This document shows, piece after piece, positions 6,567 through 13,213 of a stretch of DNA of 23,692 bases. Origin of the DNA: an uncultured Burkholderiales bacterium (lineage in GTDB: Bacteria > Pseudomonadota > Gammaproteobacteria > Burkholderiales > Burkholderiaceae_C); the NCBI GenBank assembly GCA_903856995.1, contig CAIODK010000138.1, positions 1 to 23,692 on the forward strand, given 5' to 3'. The position numbers and the translations under genes are program-made. The stretch's first letter is position 1, and each line of letters starts with the position of its first letter. The notes under the pieces are model-generated. The model worked only from the letters and a program-made list of their open reading frames with translations. It was not told the DNA's origin and did no database searches.

Positions 6567-8285
6567 TTACTTAGGCAACTTGAATGTCCAAACAGAACCG
6601 CCTTGTTCGAGGAAGTTGACCTTTTTGGCCACTTCGCCGCCCCACAGAGGTACCGCACCACCCCAACCAGAGACAACACTCACGTATTGGTCAGTACCGT
6701 CATTCCAAGTGATGGGCGGAGCCACCACGCCAGAACCGGTTTGGAACTGCCACAACACTTTGCCTGTCTTAGCATCGGCGGCCTTGAGGTAACCCTCAGG
6801 CGTGCCCCAGAACACCAAGTCGCCAGCGGTTGTCAAAACACCACCCCACAGAGGCGCGTTGTTTTTAACTTCCCAAGCCACTTTGCCTGTCTTTGGATCG
6901 ATGGCGCGCAAGGAGCCAATGTGATCTTCAAACAGAGGCCTCATTGTGAAACCAGCACCCAGATAGGCAGCGCCTTTTTTGTAGCTGATTGGCTCGTTCC
7001 AAATGTCCATGCCCCATTCGTTGGTCGGGACGTAGAACAGTTGAGACTTGGGGCTGTATGCCATTGGCATTTGGTTCTTGCCACCCAAGAAGCCTGGTGC
7101 TGCAAACACGGACGAACCTTTTTTGCCATCAGCGCTGGCAGTTGGATCACCAGGGCGGTTGGCTGGATCAAACACAGGGCGACCTGTCTTCAAATCAATG
7201 CTGCTAGCCCAAGTGGTTTTCTTCACGAATGGGAAAGCGTTGATGAGCTTACCGGTCTTGGCATCATTCACGTAGAAGAAGCCGTTACGGTCAGCCTTAC
7301 CACCGACGCGCTTGCCATCCATGTCAAAGGTCACGAACTCGTTGACGCCGTCAAAGTCCCAAGCATCGTTGGGCGTGTTTTGGTAGCTCCAAGCAATCTT
7401 GCCTGTCTTGACATCAATCGCCACGGTGGACGATGAATACAAGTTGTCACCCTTACGCACGTGGCTGTTCCATGGGCCAGGGTTACCTGTGCCGAAGTAA
7501 GCCAAACCTGTCGTGGCATCGTATGAGCCACCCAACCATGTGGAAGCACCACCGGTTTTCCATGTCTCACCTGGCCATGTGGCGTTGGTTGTGCCGCTGA
7601 TGCCGTTTTCTTTGCCGTCTTTGTAGCCCATGTGGCCTTCAACAGTTGGACGTGACCAAACCATCTTGCCGGTCAAAGGATCACGCGCTTCCACGCGACC
7701 GACCACGCCGAACTCACCACCCGACACGCCCGTCAACAACAAGCCGTCAGCGATCAACGGTGCAGCTGTGTAGCTATAGCCTGCAGCGTACTCGTCAATC
7801 TTCTCGCGCCACACCACTTTGCCGGTGTTTTGATCCAAGGCGACCAGTTGTGCATCCAATGTGCCGAAGATCACCAGGTTGCCAAACAGAGCAGCACCGC
7901 GGTTCACCACGTCACAGCAAGGCATGATGCCTTCTGGCAAGCGGTGTTCGTATTTCCAAATTTTCTCGCCGGTCTTCACATCGATCGCAAAAATGCGCGA
8001 GTAAGAAGCCGTCACGAACATCTTGCCTTTGTAGACCAAAGGCTGAGACTCTTGACCGCGTTGTTTTTCGCCGCCAAAAGACATCGACCAAGCGGGCGTG
8101 AGCTTGCTCACGTTTTTGGTGTTGATGGTGCTCAGTGTTGAGTAGCGCTGGCCTTGTGTGCCCATGCCCCAGCTCAGAACTGACTCTGTGTCGGCTGCGT
8201 CTTTGGCAATCATGCCGTCGGTTACTTGTGCTGATACATGCGCCGTAGCGGCGATGATGAGCAAGCTTAGAAGTTTTCTTTTCAC
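6567..8285 (-). CDS. PQQ-dependent alcohol dehydrogenase (ExaA/PedH/ExaF family), probably lanthanide type
   Basis: Periplasmic quinoprotein of 572 aa that oxidises primary alcohols to aldehydes and passes electrons to cytochrome c. It is an eight-bladed propeller with tryptophan-docking repeats (for example DAKTGKVLWQFQTGSG). With the GTG start, the vicinal cysteines that form the ring disulfide are C123-C124 (GIMPCCDVV), metal ligands are E191 (GGEFG) and N268 (GTGNPGPWN), and the catalytic aspartate is D310 in NDAWDFDGVNE. Two residues on is D312; this extra aspartate marks lanthanide-dependent enzymes (XoxF, ExaF, PedH), whereas calcium enzymes have Ala or Ser there. A signal peptide ends at HVSA-Q. 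The GTG at 8285 is chosen because GGGAG lies 6 nt upstream; the ORF could be extended to TTG 8303 without a Shine-Dalgarno. A sigma-54 promoter (8394-8409) and activator site (8511-8527) precede it. Ethanol-type is more likely than methanol-type by overall similarity; the substrate is not proven. Confidence 0.95.
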   Translation of the reverse strand: MKRKLLSLLIIAATAHVSAQVTDGMIAKDAADTESVLSWGMGTQGQRYSTLSTINTKNVSKLTPAWSMSFGGEKQRGQESQPLVYKGKMFVTASYSRIFAIDVKTGEKIWKYEHRLPEGIMPCCDVVNRGAALFGNLVIFGTLDAQLVALDQNTGKVVWREKIDEYAAGYSYTAAPLIADGLLLTGVSGGEFGVVGRVEARDPLTGKMVWSRPTVEGHMGYKDGKENGISGTTNATWPGETWKTGGASTWLGGSYDATTGLAYFGTGNPGPWNSHVRKGDNLYSSSTVAIDVKTGKIAWSYQNTPNDAWDFDGVNEFVTFDMDGKRVGGKADRNGFFYVNDAKTGKLINAFPFVKKTTWASSIDLKTGRPVFDPANRPGDPTASADGKKGSSVFAAPGFLGGKNQMPMAYSPKSQLFYVPTNEWGMDIWNEPISYKKGAAYLGAGFTMRPLFEDHIGSLRAIDPKTGKVAWEVKNNAPLWGGVLTTAGDLVFWGTPEGYLKAADAKTGKVLWQFQTGSGVVAPPITWNDGTDQYVSVVSGWGGAVPLWGGEVAKKVNFLEQGGSVWTFKLPK

Positions 8286-8350
8286 AGCGGTCTCCCGTGT
8301 CAATCAAGTTAAAAAATGACAAGCGACGAATCCGTCGTTTGATCTTTGCA

Positions 8351-8381
8351 GGACCTGTCACTTTGAAAGTGCGCAGGGTCC
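8351..8381 (-). promoter_or_regulatory. Hairpin at the predicted 5' end of the alcohol dehydrogenase mRNA
   Basis: The sequence holds CACTTT-G-AAAGTG (8359-8371), a perfect inverted repeat, enclosed by GGACC (8351-8355) and GGTCC (8377-8381). The sigma-54 promoter predicts transcription starting near 8383, so the folded element would be the very 5' end of the message, where such stem-loops often protect mRNA from decay. It is not followed by a T-run and is therefore not a typical terminator. Confidence 0.6.
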
Positions 8382-8393
8382 ATCTTCTTATTT

Positions 8394-8409
8394 AGCAATA
8401 CACATGCCA
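8394..8409 (-). promoter_or_regulatory. Sigma-54 promoter of the alcohol dehydrogenase
   Basis: On the minus strand TGGCATGTGTATTGCT matches TGGCACG-N4-TTGCW at all but one position, with the required GG to GC spacing. The palindrome 8511-8527 is 103-119 bp upstream of the -24 element, and the start codon is about 98 nt downstream of the predicted transcription start. Confidence 0.85.
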
Positions 8410-8510
8410 AACAGTCGTTAAAGTTTTCTCAGTAAATCCCCCGTTTTTCGCCTTCAAAACTAGGGTTTACCTCAGGCAAAAAGTGTCTTTGTATCTCTGA
8501 CGTGTGACAG

Positions 8511-8527
8511 TGTTATTTTTTGGAACA
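8511..8527. promoter_or_regulatory. Predicted activator site F upstream of the alcohol dehydrogenase
   Basis: TGTTATTTTTTGGAACA has one perfect half-site (GGAACA) and one degenerate half (TGTTAT). It lies inside a larger inverted repeat, GTGACAG (8505-8511) and CTGTCAC (8533-8539). Its spacing from the sigma-54 promoter is like that of sites B and C. Confidence 0.7.
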
Positions 8528-8548
8528 CTGCGCTGTCACAGCGTGAAC

Positions 8549-8583
8549 AAAAAATGGCCGAGGCACCTTTGCCGTCGGCCATT
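8549..8583 (-). terminator. Rho-independent terminator of the porin gene
   Basis: On the minus strand a perfect 9-bp stem AATGGCCGA / TCGGCCATT (8583-8575 with 8561-8553), extended inside by GGC/GCC, is followed by a run of six T residues (8554-8549). It begins 33 nt after the porin stop codon. Confidence 0.9.
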
Positions 8584-8616
8584 GAAAAACCTTGAATACC
8601 TATAAAACTCGCTCTA

Positions 8617-9759
8617 TCAGAAGAAGAAAACGCCGCCAACCGAAACGTTGCTTTGCTTGGCTTGATTCCCATCAAAGCCTTTCGACTTTGTCGCACCCAC
8701 CTCGCCCACCACCGTGAAGCTAGGTGTTAAGTTGTAATAAATAGCAGCCGTCGTGTTGTCGTTGGATTTCAATTGCAAGCCTGTAGGAGCCTTGTCGTTG
8801 GTACTCTTACCAACGCCCAAACCAAGCTTCACCTTGCTCGTCGCTTTATAGGTCACTTGGGTAAAGGTATGGCTTGACTTGACATCACCCTGATCACCAT
8901 CGGCCAAGATACCAAGTCCATTTCCAGACATGTAATTCACCAACAGGCCAAATGGGCCTGAGCCAACAATCGCACCCACTTCGGAAGCGTTCATGCGGTA
9001 AGGTTTCGTTGCTGACAGGAAGTCTTGTGACTTGTTAGCAGCATAGACTTTCACGCCTTGACCAGCATCGTAAGTCGCACGCACTTGCACAGCAGCGCCA
9101 GTACCTGCCGTAGCATCAGTAGCCGTGCCTGCCAGTGTTGGGGCTACAGGGTTCATCAAACCAACGTCAACCGTTACATTGCTGAATTTTGGCGTGGAGT
9201 AAACCATCTGTCCGTAGATGCCTGTGAATGCATAACCGGCGCCAATGTGCCCAAGAGATACGCGACCGTTTTGTGTGGCTTGCGTTGCAACGCCAACACC
9301 CAATAAAGTCATGTCGTTGAAAATAGCGTTTGCCCCCAACAGACCGTAATCGCGACCCATTTTAAAAGTGCCCATATCACTTTTGCCAACGGTTACATAT
9401 GCATTTCGCACATCCACCACACTGTTTTGCGCGATGGCACTTCCAGTCGCAATAGCAGCACTGACGCCAAAGACGGCAGCGATGTCATAGCCACCTTCAT
9501 TGGTTTTTGCCCCAAAATTCAGCTGCGATGGCAACAAACCGTTGCCGATCGTGGTACTTTTTGAGTTGCCATTACATGCTAGGGCTCTACTGCCCGTCGC
9601 TAGACCAGAAACCGCGTCACCTGAACAGCTGGTTCCTGTATAAAACGCATTGGCGTTACCGCCAATGCTCAAGTCCCAGTTGCCGGCCTTGAGGTCCACC
9701 GCATAAGCAGCAGGGAGTGTGGCGATAGCGGCCGCGACCGCGAGAAGTTTCTTTTTCAT
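8617..9759 (-). CDS. Outer-membrane porin (Gram-negative trimeric type)
   Basis: General diffusion porin of 380 aa, a beta-barrel of the kind common in Burkholderiales (Porin_4/OmpC-like). It has a signal peptide MKKKLLAVAAAIATLPAAYA, the start of the mature barrel VDLKAGNWDLSIGGNANAFY, alternating strands throughout, and the C-terminal aromatic GGVFFF used for barrel assembly. The start at 9759 is fixed by GGAG six bases upstream; the longer reading frame to 9864 has no support. A sigma-54 promoter (9825-9840) and an activator palindrome (9927-9943) lie upstream, which is unusual for a housekeeping porin and suggests a porin induced together with alcohol oxidation, perhaps to admit substrate. 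It ends in a strong terminator. Pore selectivity cannot be judged. Confidence 0.9.
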   Translation of the reverse strand: MKKKLLAVAAAIATLPAAYAVDLKAGNWDLSIGGNANAFYTGTSCSGDAVSGLATGSRALACNGNSKSTTIGNGLLPSQLNFGAKTNEGGYDIAAVFGVSAAIATGSAIAQNSVVDVRNAYVTVGKSDMGTFKMGRDYGLLGANAIFNDMTLLGVGVATQATQNGRVSLGHIGAGYAFTGIYGQMVYSTPKFSNVTVDVGLMNPVAPTLAGTATDATAGTGAAVQVRATYDAGQGVKVYAANKSQDFLSATKPYRMNASEVGAIVGSGPFGLLVNYMSGNGLGILADGDQGDVKSSHTFTQVTYKATSKVKLGLGVGKSTNDKAPTGLQLKSNDNTTAAIYYNLTPSFTVVGEVGATKSKGFDGNQAKQSNVSVGGVFFF

Positions 9760-9824
9760 ATGTATCTCCAGTGATTGAGAGCTATTGAGGGTTGTCTGCC
9801 GAAGTGCTCGACAGCCAAGACATC

Positions 9825-9840
9825 CGCAACTCCCGTGCCT
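9825..9840 (-). promoter_or_regulatory. Sigma-54 promoter of the porin
   Basis: On the minus strand AGGCACGGGAGTTGCG contains GGCACG-N4-TTGC, an exact core match to the -24/-12 consensus with correct spacing. Transcription would start near 9815, leaving a leader of about 55 nt. Site C lies 88-104 bp upstream of the -24 element. Confidence 0.85.
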
Positions 9841-9926
9841 AAGTAGAAACACATACAAAACCAAAGGGAAAACCCTCGGAAATCAACAGCACTGTTCCGT
9901 CTCAGCGCAACTCATGGGATCGCACG

Positions 9927-9943
9927 CGTTTCAAAATGGAACA
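9927..9943. promoter_or_regulatory. Predicted activator site C upstream of the porin
   Basis: Read on the minus strand it is TGTTCCATTTTGAAACG, identical to site B in 16 of 17 positions. CGCG on both sides extends the inverted symmetry (9925-9947). It lies in the gap just after the apbE stop codon. Confidence 0.75.
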
Positions 9944-9951
9944 CGCGCGGA

Positions 9952-10950
9952 TCAGACTGTGACGTGATGTGACAACGCAGGCGATGCTTGCCATCGCCCA
10001 TCTTTGTGAACCACGATCGCTGCCACGCGCCATGCGCGAGCCAAACGCAAGGCGTGGGCATAGCCACCGACAAACAACACTTTGGTCAAGGCATCGGCTT
10101 GCGTGCATGACCTCGCCGCCACCGTGACGCTGGATACATCACTGGGTGAGTCGCCCGTTTCAGGGTCCAAGATGTGGTGATGCCGTCGATCGGCGCTGAA
10201 GGTGCATTGGTCATCCGCAGAGGTGGCCACGCACAGGCCCTGCATGCGCAACCGCGCCATGACGTGGTCTGCGTGGTGCGGGTTGGCAATGCCCAGCGTC
10301 CAATCCCTCTGGCCCTCGGCCTGACCCAGTGAAGACCATTCGCCTGTATTGATCAGTGCATGGGCGATGCCCGCACTTTGCAAGCGTTCGCGCACACGGT
10401 CTGCGGCATAGCCTTGGGCAATGCCGTTGAGGGTGATGCCCATGGCTGGCTTGCCAAACGCAACCTGAGCCGCGCTGACCTGCAGGTGCTGCCAGCCCAC
10501 CTGCTGACGCACGGCCTGCACCTCGGCGGCGGTGGGCAAACGCCCGTGCTTTTGCGCTTGGGCGTACAAGGCCCACAAGGGTTGAACCGTGACATCAAAT
10601 GCGCCATGGCTTTGCGCAGAGATGCGTTGGCTCGTTTCCAAAATTCGCAGCAGTTCGGGTGCTGGGTTGGGCAACACACCGTCGCGGTTGAGTTGGCTGA
10701 TGGCGCTGCTCGGGCGAAATAAACTCATCTGGTCTTCAATGCGCGCCACCACGTGACGCGCATCTGCCAAGGCCGCGTCCAACGTCGCGGCGTCTGTGTG
10801 CGCTGCGCGGATCGACAGAGTTGTGCCCAGCCCCGTGAAGGTGGTGGTTTGCCAGCGCAATCGCGCGGCGGCGTGGGCGGTGGTATGTGCGGGCCATTGC
10901 GCCAAGAGGCCCAAGCCCAACGCGGTTTGTATCCATGCGCGGCGTTTCAT
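9952..10950 (-). CDS. apbE: FAD:protein FMN transferase, ApbE/NosX type
   Basis: Periplasmic flavin transferase of 332 aa that attaches FMN to a threonine of target proteins, using FAD as donor. It has an RR-containing signal sequence (MKRRAWIQTALGLGLLAQWP), the region GTTLSIR, the conserved GITLNGIAQGYAADRVRERL, a NosX-like INTGEWSSLG where most ApbE proteins have a GG-D motif, and HHHILDPETGDSP in the flavin- and Mg-binding part. The ATG overlaps the stop of the NosR-like gene (ATGA, 10950-10947), so the two are translationally coupled; the longer frame upstream lies inside the NosR-like gene and is not used. The obvious substrate is that NosR-like protein, which carries a flavinylation motif. 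No terminator is seen before the porin promoter, so some read-through into the porin gene is possible. Confidence 0.92.
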   Translation of the reverse strand: MKRRAWIQTALGLGLLAQWPAHTTAHAAARLRWQTTTFTGLGTTLSIRAAHTDAATLDAALADARHVVARIEDQMSLFRPSSAISQLNRDGVLPNPAPELLRILETSQRISAQSHGAFDVTVQPLWALYAQAQKHGRLPTAAEVQAVRQQVGWQHLQVSAAQVAFGKPAMGITLNGIAQGYAADRVRERLQSAGIAHALINTGEWSSLGQAEGQRDWTLGIANPHHADHVMARLRMQGLCVATSADDQCTFSADRRHHHILDPETGDSPSDVSSVTVAARSCTQADALTKVLFVGGYAHALRLARAWRVAAIVVHKDGRWQASPALSHHVTV

Positions 10951-13064
10951 GAGCGAACCTCTTCGATGGGGATGACGCGCGCGCCAAGTGCTTGGCGCTG
11001 CGACAGGATGCGCGGCACGCACAAGGTGTCGCTCTCATAGATGACCACGCAGTCCATGCACTGGAAGCATTCGTCGTAGTCGACCGCACCTTGTTTGTCG
11101 ATGGCTTGGTAGGCGCAATCACTTCGGCAGCGCTGGCAGGGTTGTCCGCATTCGCTGCGTCGGGCGATCCAATCGAAGCGGCGCAGCTTGCCCAGCAAGC
11201 CCATGCCTGCCCCCAGCGGGCACAGGTAGCGGCAATAGCCTTTGTAGACAAATGCACTGACCAGCACCAAGGCGAATGCCCACACGACGAACGGCCACGC
11301 ACGCACAAAGTTCAGCGTGATGCTGGTTTTGAAAGGCTCAACCTCCACCAACCGGTCGGTCAACGTGACGGACACACTGGCGCTGACCAGCAACACCGCC
11401 AGCACCACGTACTTCAATTTTTTGAGCCGGTCATCCCACCGCTGAGGCACGCGTATCCACGCCGCACCCAAGCGCCTTGTCAGCAGACTCACCAGCTCTT
11501 GCAAGGCCCCAAACGGGCACAACCAGCCACAGAACGTGCCACGCCCCCACACGAAGAAGGTGCCCGCAGCAAAGGCCCACAAGAGAACGGTCATCGGGTC
11601 ATACATAAAGAAGCTCAAGCTTCGTCCCGCGATGATGGCTTGCACCACAGCGGTCAGGTTGACGATGGACAACTGCCCTTGCGCGTACCACCCGATGAAG
11701 AGCAGCGTGAACACCAGATAAGCGGCCCTGAACCGCGCCATGCGATGGGCGTGCAGCATCAGCCATGGGGGCTCGCGCAAGGCCCACACCAAGACACCCA
11801 ATGCCAGCACCAACACCAACAACTCCCAACAGCGATCGATCCATATGCTGTGCCATGATTTTTGGTCTGCGCTGGCCAACACCACATAGTCTTCGGGCAG
11901 CTGCGTGGTGATGGCGAAGCTCTTGCGTACCAGCTCTGGGTAGACGATGCCTTTGGCACGCGTAACGTGCAGGGCGTAATCCAAGGGTTGGGCGGGGTCT
12001 AGCCCAGCCGGGGCGATCACACGCACGGCCAACCATTGGGCACCGGCCAACTCAGGCGGCACGTTGAGCACGGCATCTAAATCCAAATCACGAATTTCGA
12101 GGGGCAGGTTTTGTTGGTTGAGCGAGATACGGTCAGGCACCGTGCCACGCACAAAGTCATCCCCCATCAGCGGGTATCGACCCTCGGCAAGGATGAGCAG
12201 GGCGTGGTCGCCAGGGTCTAGCCGTTGCTGCAAATAAGCCCACTTGTCGGGCGACAACAGGTTTCTACCCACCGTTGGCACGCTCAAATGGGCGACATAC
12301 ACATCTGTGAATATGTCAGCGGGTGCTTGCAACGACTGTGCATCGATCCCTTCGCCTGCGGTGTCTTTGAACGCGCGTTCAATGTCGCTATTTTTGAAAG
12401 ATGCTTTGCGAATCAAACCCGCTTTTAGCAAGCCCTTCCAGTCCATGGGCTTGAACACATCAGGCCTGATTTGGGCCACCATATCTGGGTCTCGGCCCTC
12501 GCTGTAGCCCAGCTTGGCACGCGCCACTTTGAGAGACGCGGCCAACAAAGTTTGGTTCAAAATTCGCACCGATGCGGTCGCCTTGGACACGCCGTCGATG
12601 TACACATTAGCACCGTTTTCTTTACCGCTCTTGTTTTGCCCCGTGCCGATTTTGATGCTTTGCTTGAGTGACAAATCTTTGTACTGCTCGACGAACGCAA
12701 ACAACGGCTTCTCACCCAACCCATCCAAGAACACTGGCTCGTGATGGGACAACACCCGCACGTCCATGAACTGCCCGTTTGGGTCGAGTGCGATCAGCAA
12801 ATTGAACGGCGTGCCAGAGAACCCAGGAATGGCCGCAAAGTCTTGCGACTCAAAGGCATACGCCGCAATGGTGGTGGACGTGAGTTCTTGCCTGAAGATC
12901 GGCCACACCGGCAGATCGCGGTCTTTCTCGCCCACCACTAAGGGGGCGGGGAACGCCTTCTCCATGGATTCACGCGTCATCACCCCCGCTTGCGCGGTGA
13001 CTAGGAACAACCCCGAGAGAACCAAGGCGACTCTTGTAAGAAGATGTGCGAGACAGCGAGTCAT
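10947..13064 (-). CDS. NosR/NirI-like membrane flavoprotein with 4Fe-4S clusters
   Basis: Predicted electron-transfer protein of 705 aa in the inner membrane. Order of parts: signal sequence (1-25), periplasmic FMN-binding domain with the flavinylation motif DGVSKAT (about 157-163, T163 the likely acceptor), a further periplasmic region to about 410, five or six membrane helices (about 414-608), two CxxxCP motifs (CGWLCP 512-517 and CRYLCP 611-616), and a C-terminal ferredoxin region with C639, C643, C646, C650 and C666, C669, C672, C682. This is the architecture of NosR, which carries electrons across the membrane in N2O respiration. No nosZ or other denitrification gene is nearby, so here it probably serves another redox task linked to the PQQ system. 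The ATG at 13064 is preceded by GGAG at a rather long 12 nt. It overlaps apbE and diverges from the PqqU-like operon. Confidence 0.9.
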   Translation of the reverse strand: MTRCLAHLLTRVALVLSGLFLVTAQAGVMTRESMEKAFPAPLVVGEKDRDLPVWPIFRQELTSTTIAAYAFESQDFAAIPGFSGTPFNLLIALDPNGQFMDVRVLSHHEPVFLDGLGEKPLFAFVEQYKDLSLKQSIKIGTGQNKSGKENGANVYIDGVSKATASVRILNQTLLAASLKVARAKLGYSEGRDPDMVAQIRPDVFKPMDWKGLLKAGLIRKASFKNSDIERAFKDTAGEGIDAQSLQAPADIFTDVYVAHLSVPTVGRNLLSPDKWAYLQQRLDPGDHALLILAEGRYPLMGDDFVRGTVPDRISLNQQNLPLEIRDLDLDAVLNVPPELAGAQWLAVRVIAPAGLDPAQPLDYALHVTRAKGIVYPELVRKSFAITTQLPEDYVVLASADQKSWHSIWIDRCWELLVLVLALGVLVWALREPPWLMLHAHRMARFRAAYLVFTLLFIGWYAQGQLSIVNLTAVVQAIIAGRSLSFFMYDPMTVLLWAFAAGTFFVWGRGTFCGWLCPFGALQELVSLLTRRLGAAWIRVPQRWDDRLKKLKYVVLAVLLVSASVSVTLTDRLVEVEPFKTSITLNFVRAWPFVVWAFALVLVSAFVYKGYCRYLCPLGAGMGLLGKLRRFDWIARRSECGQPCQRCRSDCAYQAIDKQGAVDYDECFQCMDCVVIYESDTLCVPRILSQRQALGARVIPIEEVRS

Positions 13065-13118
13065 AAGATGAAGAAGCTCCAAACTCTTGAGGTCATAAAT
13101 TCTGATCCCAAACTGCAA

Positions 13119-13134
13119 AGCACGATAAGTGCCA
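13119..13134 (-). promoter_or_regulatory. Sigma-54 promoter of the NosR-like/apbE operon
   Basis: On the minus strand TGGCACTTATCGTGCT has a perfect TGGCAC element and a TGC element at the right spacing. The predicted transcription start is near 13108, about 44 nt before the start codon. I could not find a convincing 17-bp activator palindrome at the expected distance. Confidence 0.65.
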
Positions 13135-13155
13135 TCGATCTGGAACACTTTTGCA

Positions 13156-13171
13156 TGGAACGAGTTTTGCT
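13156..13171 (+). promoter_or_regulatory. Sigma-54 promoter of the PqqU-like operon
   Basis: TGGAACGAGTTTTGCT differs from TGGCACG-N4-TTGCW at only one position and has the correct spacing. Transcription would start near 13182, about 32 nt before the ATG at 13214. It is back to back with the promoter at 13119-13134, with 21 bp between them. The expected palindrome was not found here either. Confidence 0.7.
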
Positions 13172-13213
13172 TCTTCTTGTTCGACCTGTCACATCTTTTA
13201 AATTACACGAATC

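Larger units (their letters stand above)
8286..8616. other. 331-bp regulatory intergenic region between alcohol dehydrogenase and porin
   Basis: No gene is seen here. Going against the numbering, from the porin end towards the dehydrogenase, it holds the porin terminator (8549-8583), an inverted repeat enclosing the activator palindrome (8505-8539), a sigma-54 promoter (8394-8409), a leader hairpin (8351-8381) and the dehydrogenase Shine-Dalgarno just before 8285. Confidence 0.8.

Noticed and set aside
6603..7436. Reading frame of 277 codons on the plus strand
   Set aside because: It is antisense to the PQQ dehydrogenase, whose catalytic motifs are encoded on the other strand; composition effect only.
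9893..9909. TGTTCC half-site near the porin promoter
   Set aside because: The other half (AGCGCA) shows no symmetry; the complete site C is 34 bp away.
10992..11858. Reading frame of 288 codons on the plus strand
   Set aside because: Antisense to the NosR-like gene and rich in Q, H and P, as expected from a mirrored coding strand.
10947..13064. Reading the NosR-like gene as part of a denitrification (nos) cluster
   Set aside because: No nosZ, nosDFYL or nir gene is nearby; all neighbours belong to PQQ and alcohol metabolism.
13141..13156. Second sigma-54-like element TGGAACACTTTTGCAT
   Set aside because: The distance between GG and GC is one base too short, and this spacing is strictly kept in sigma-54 promoters.
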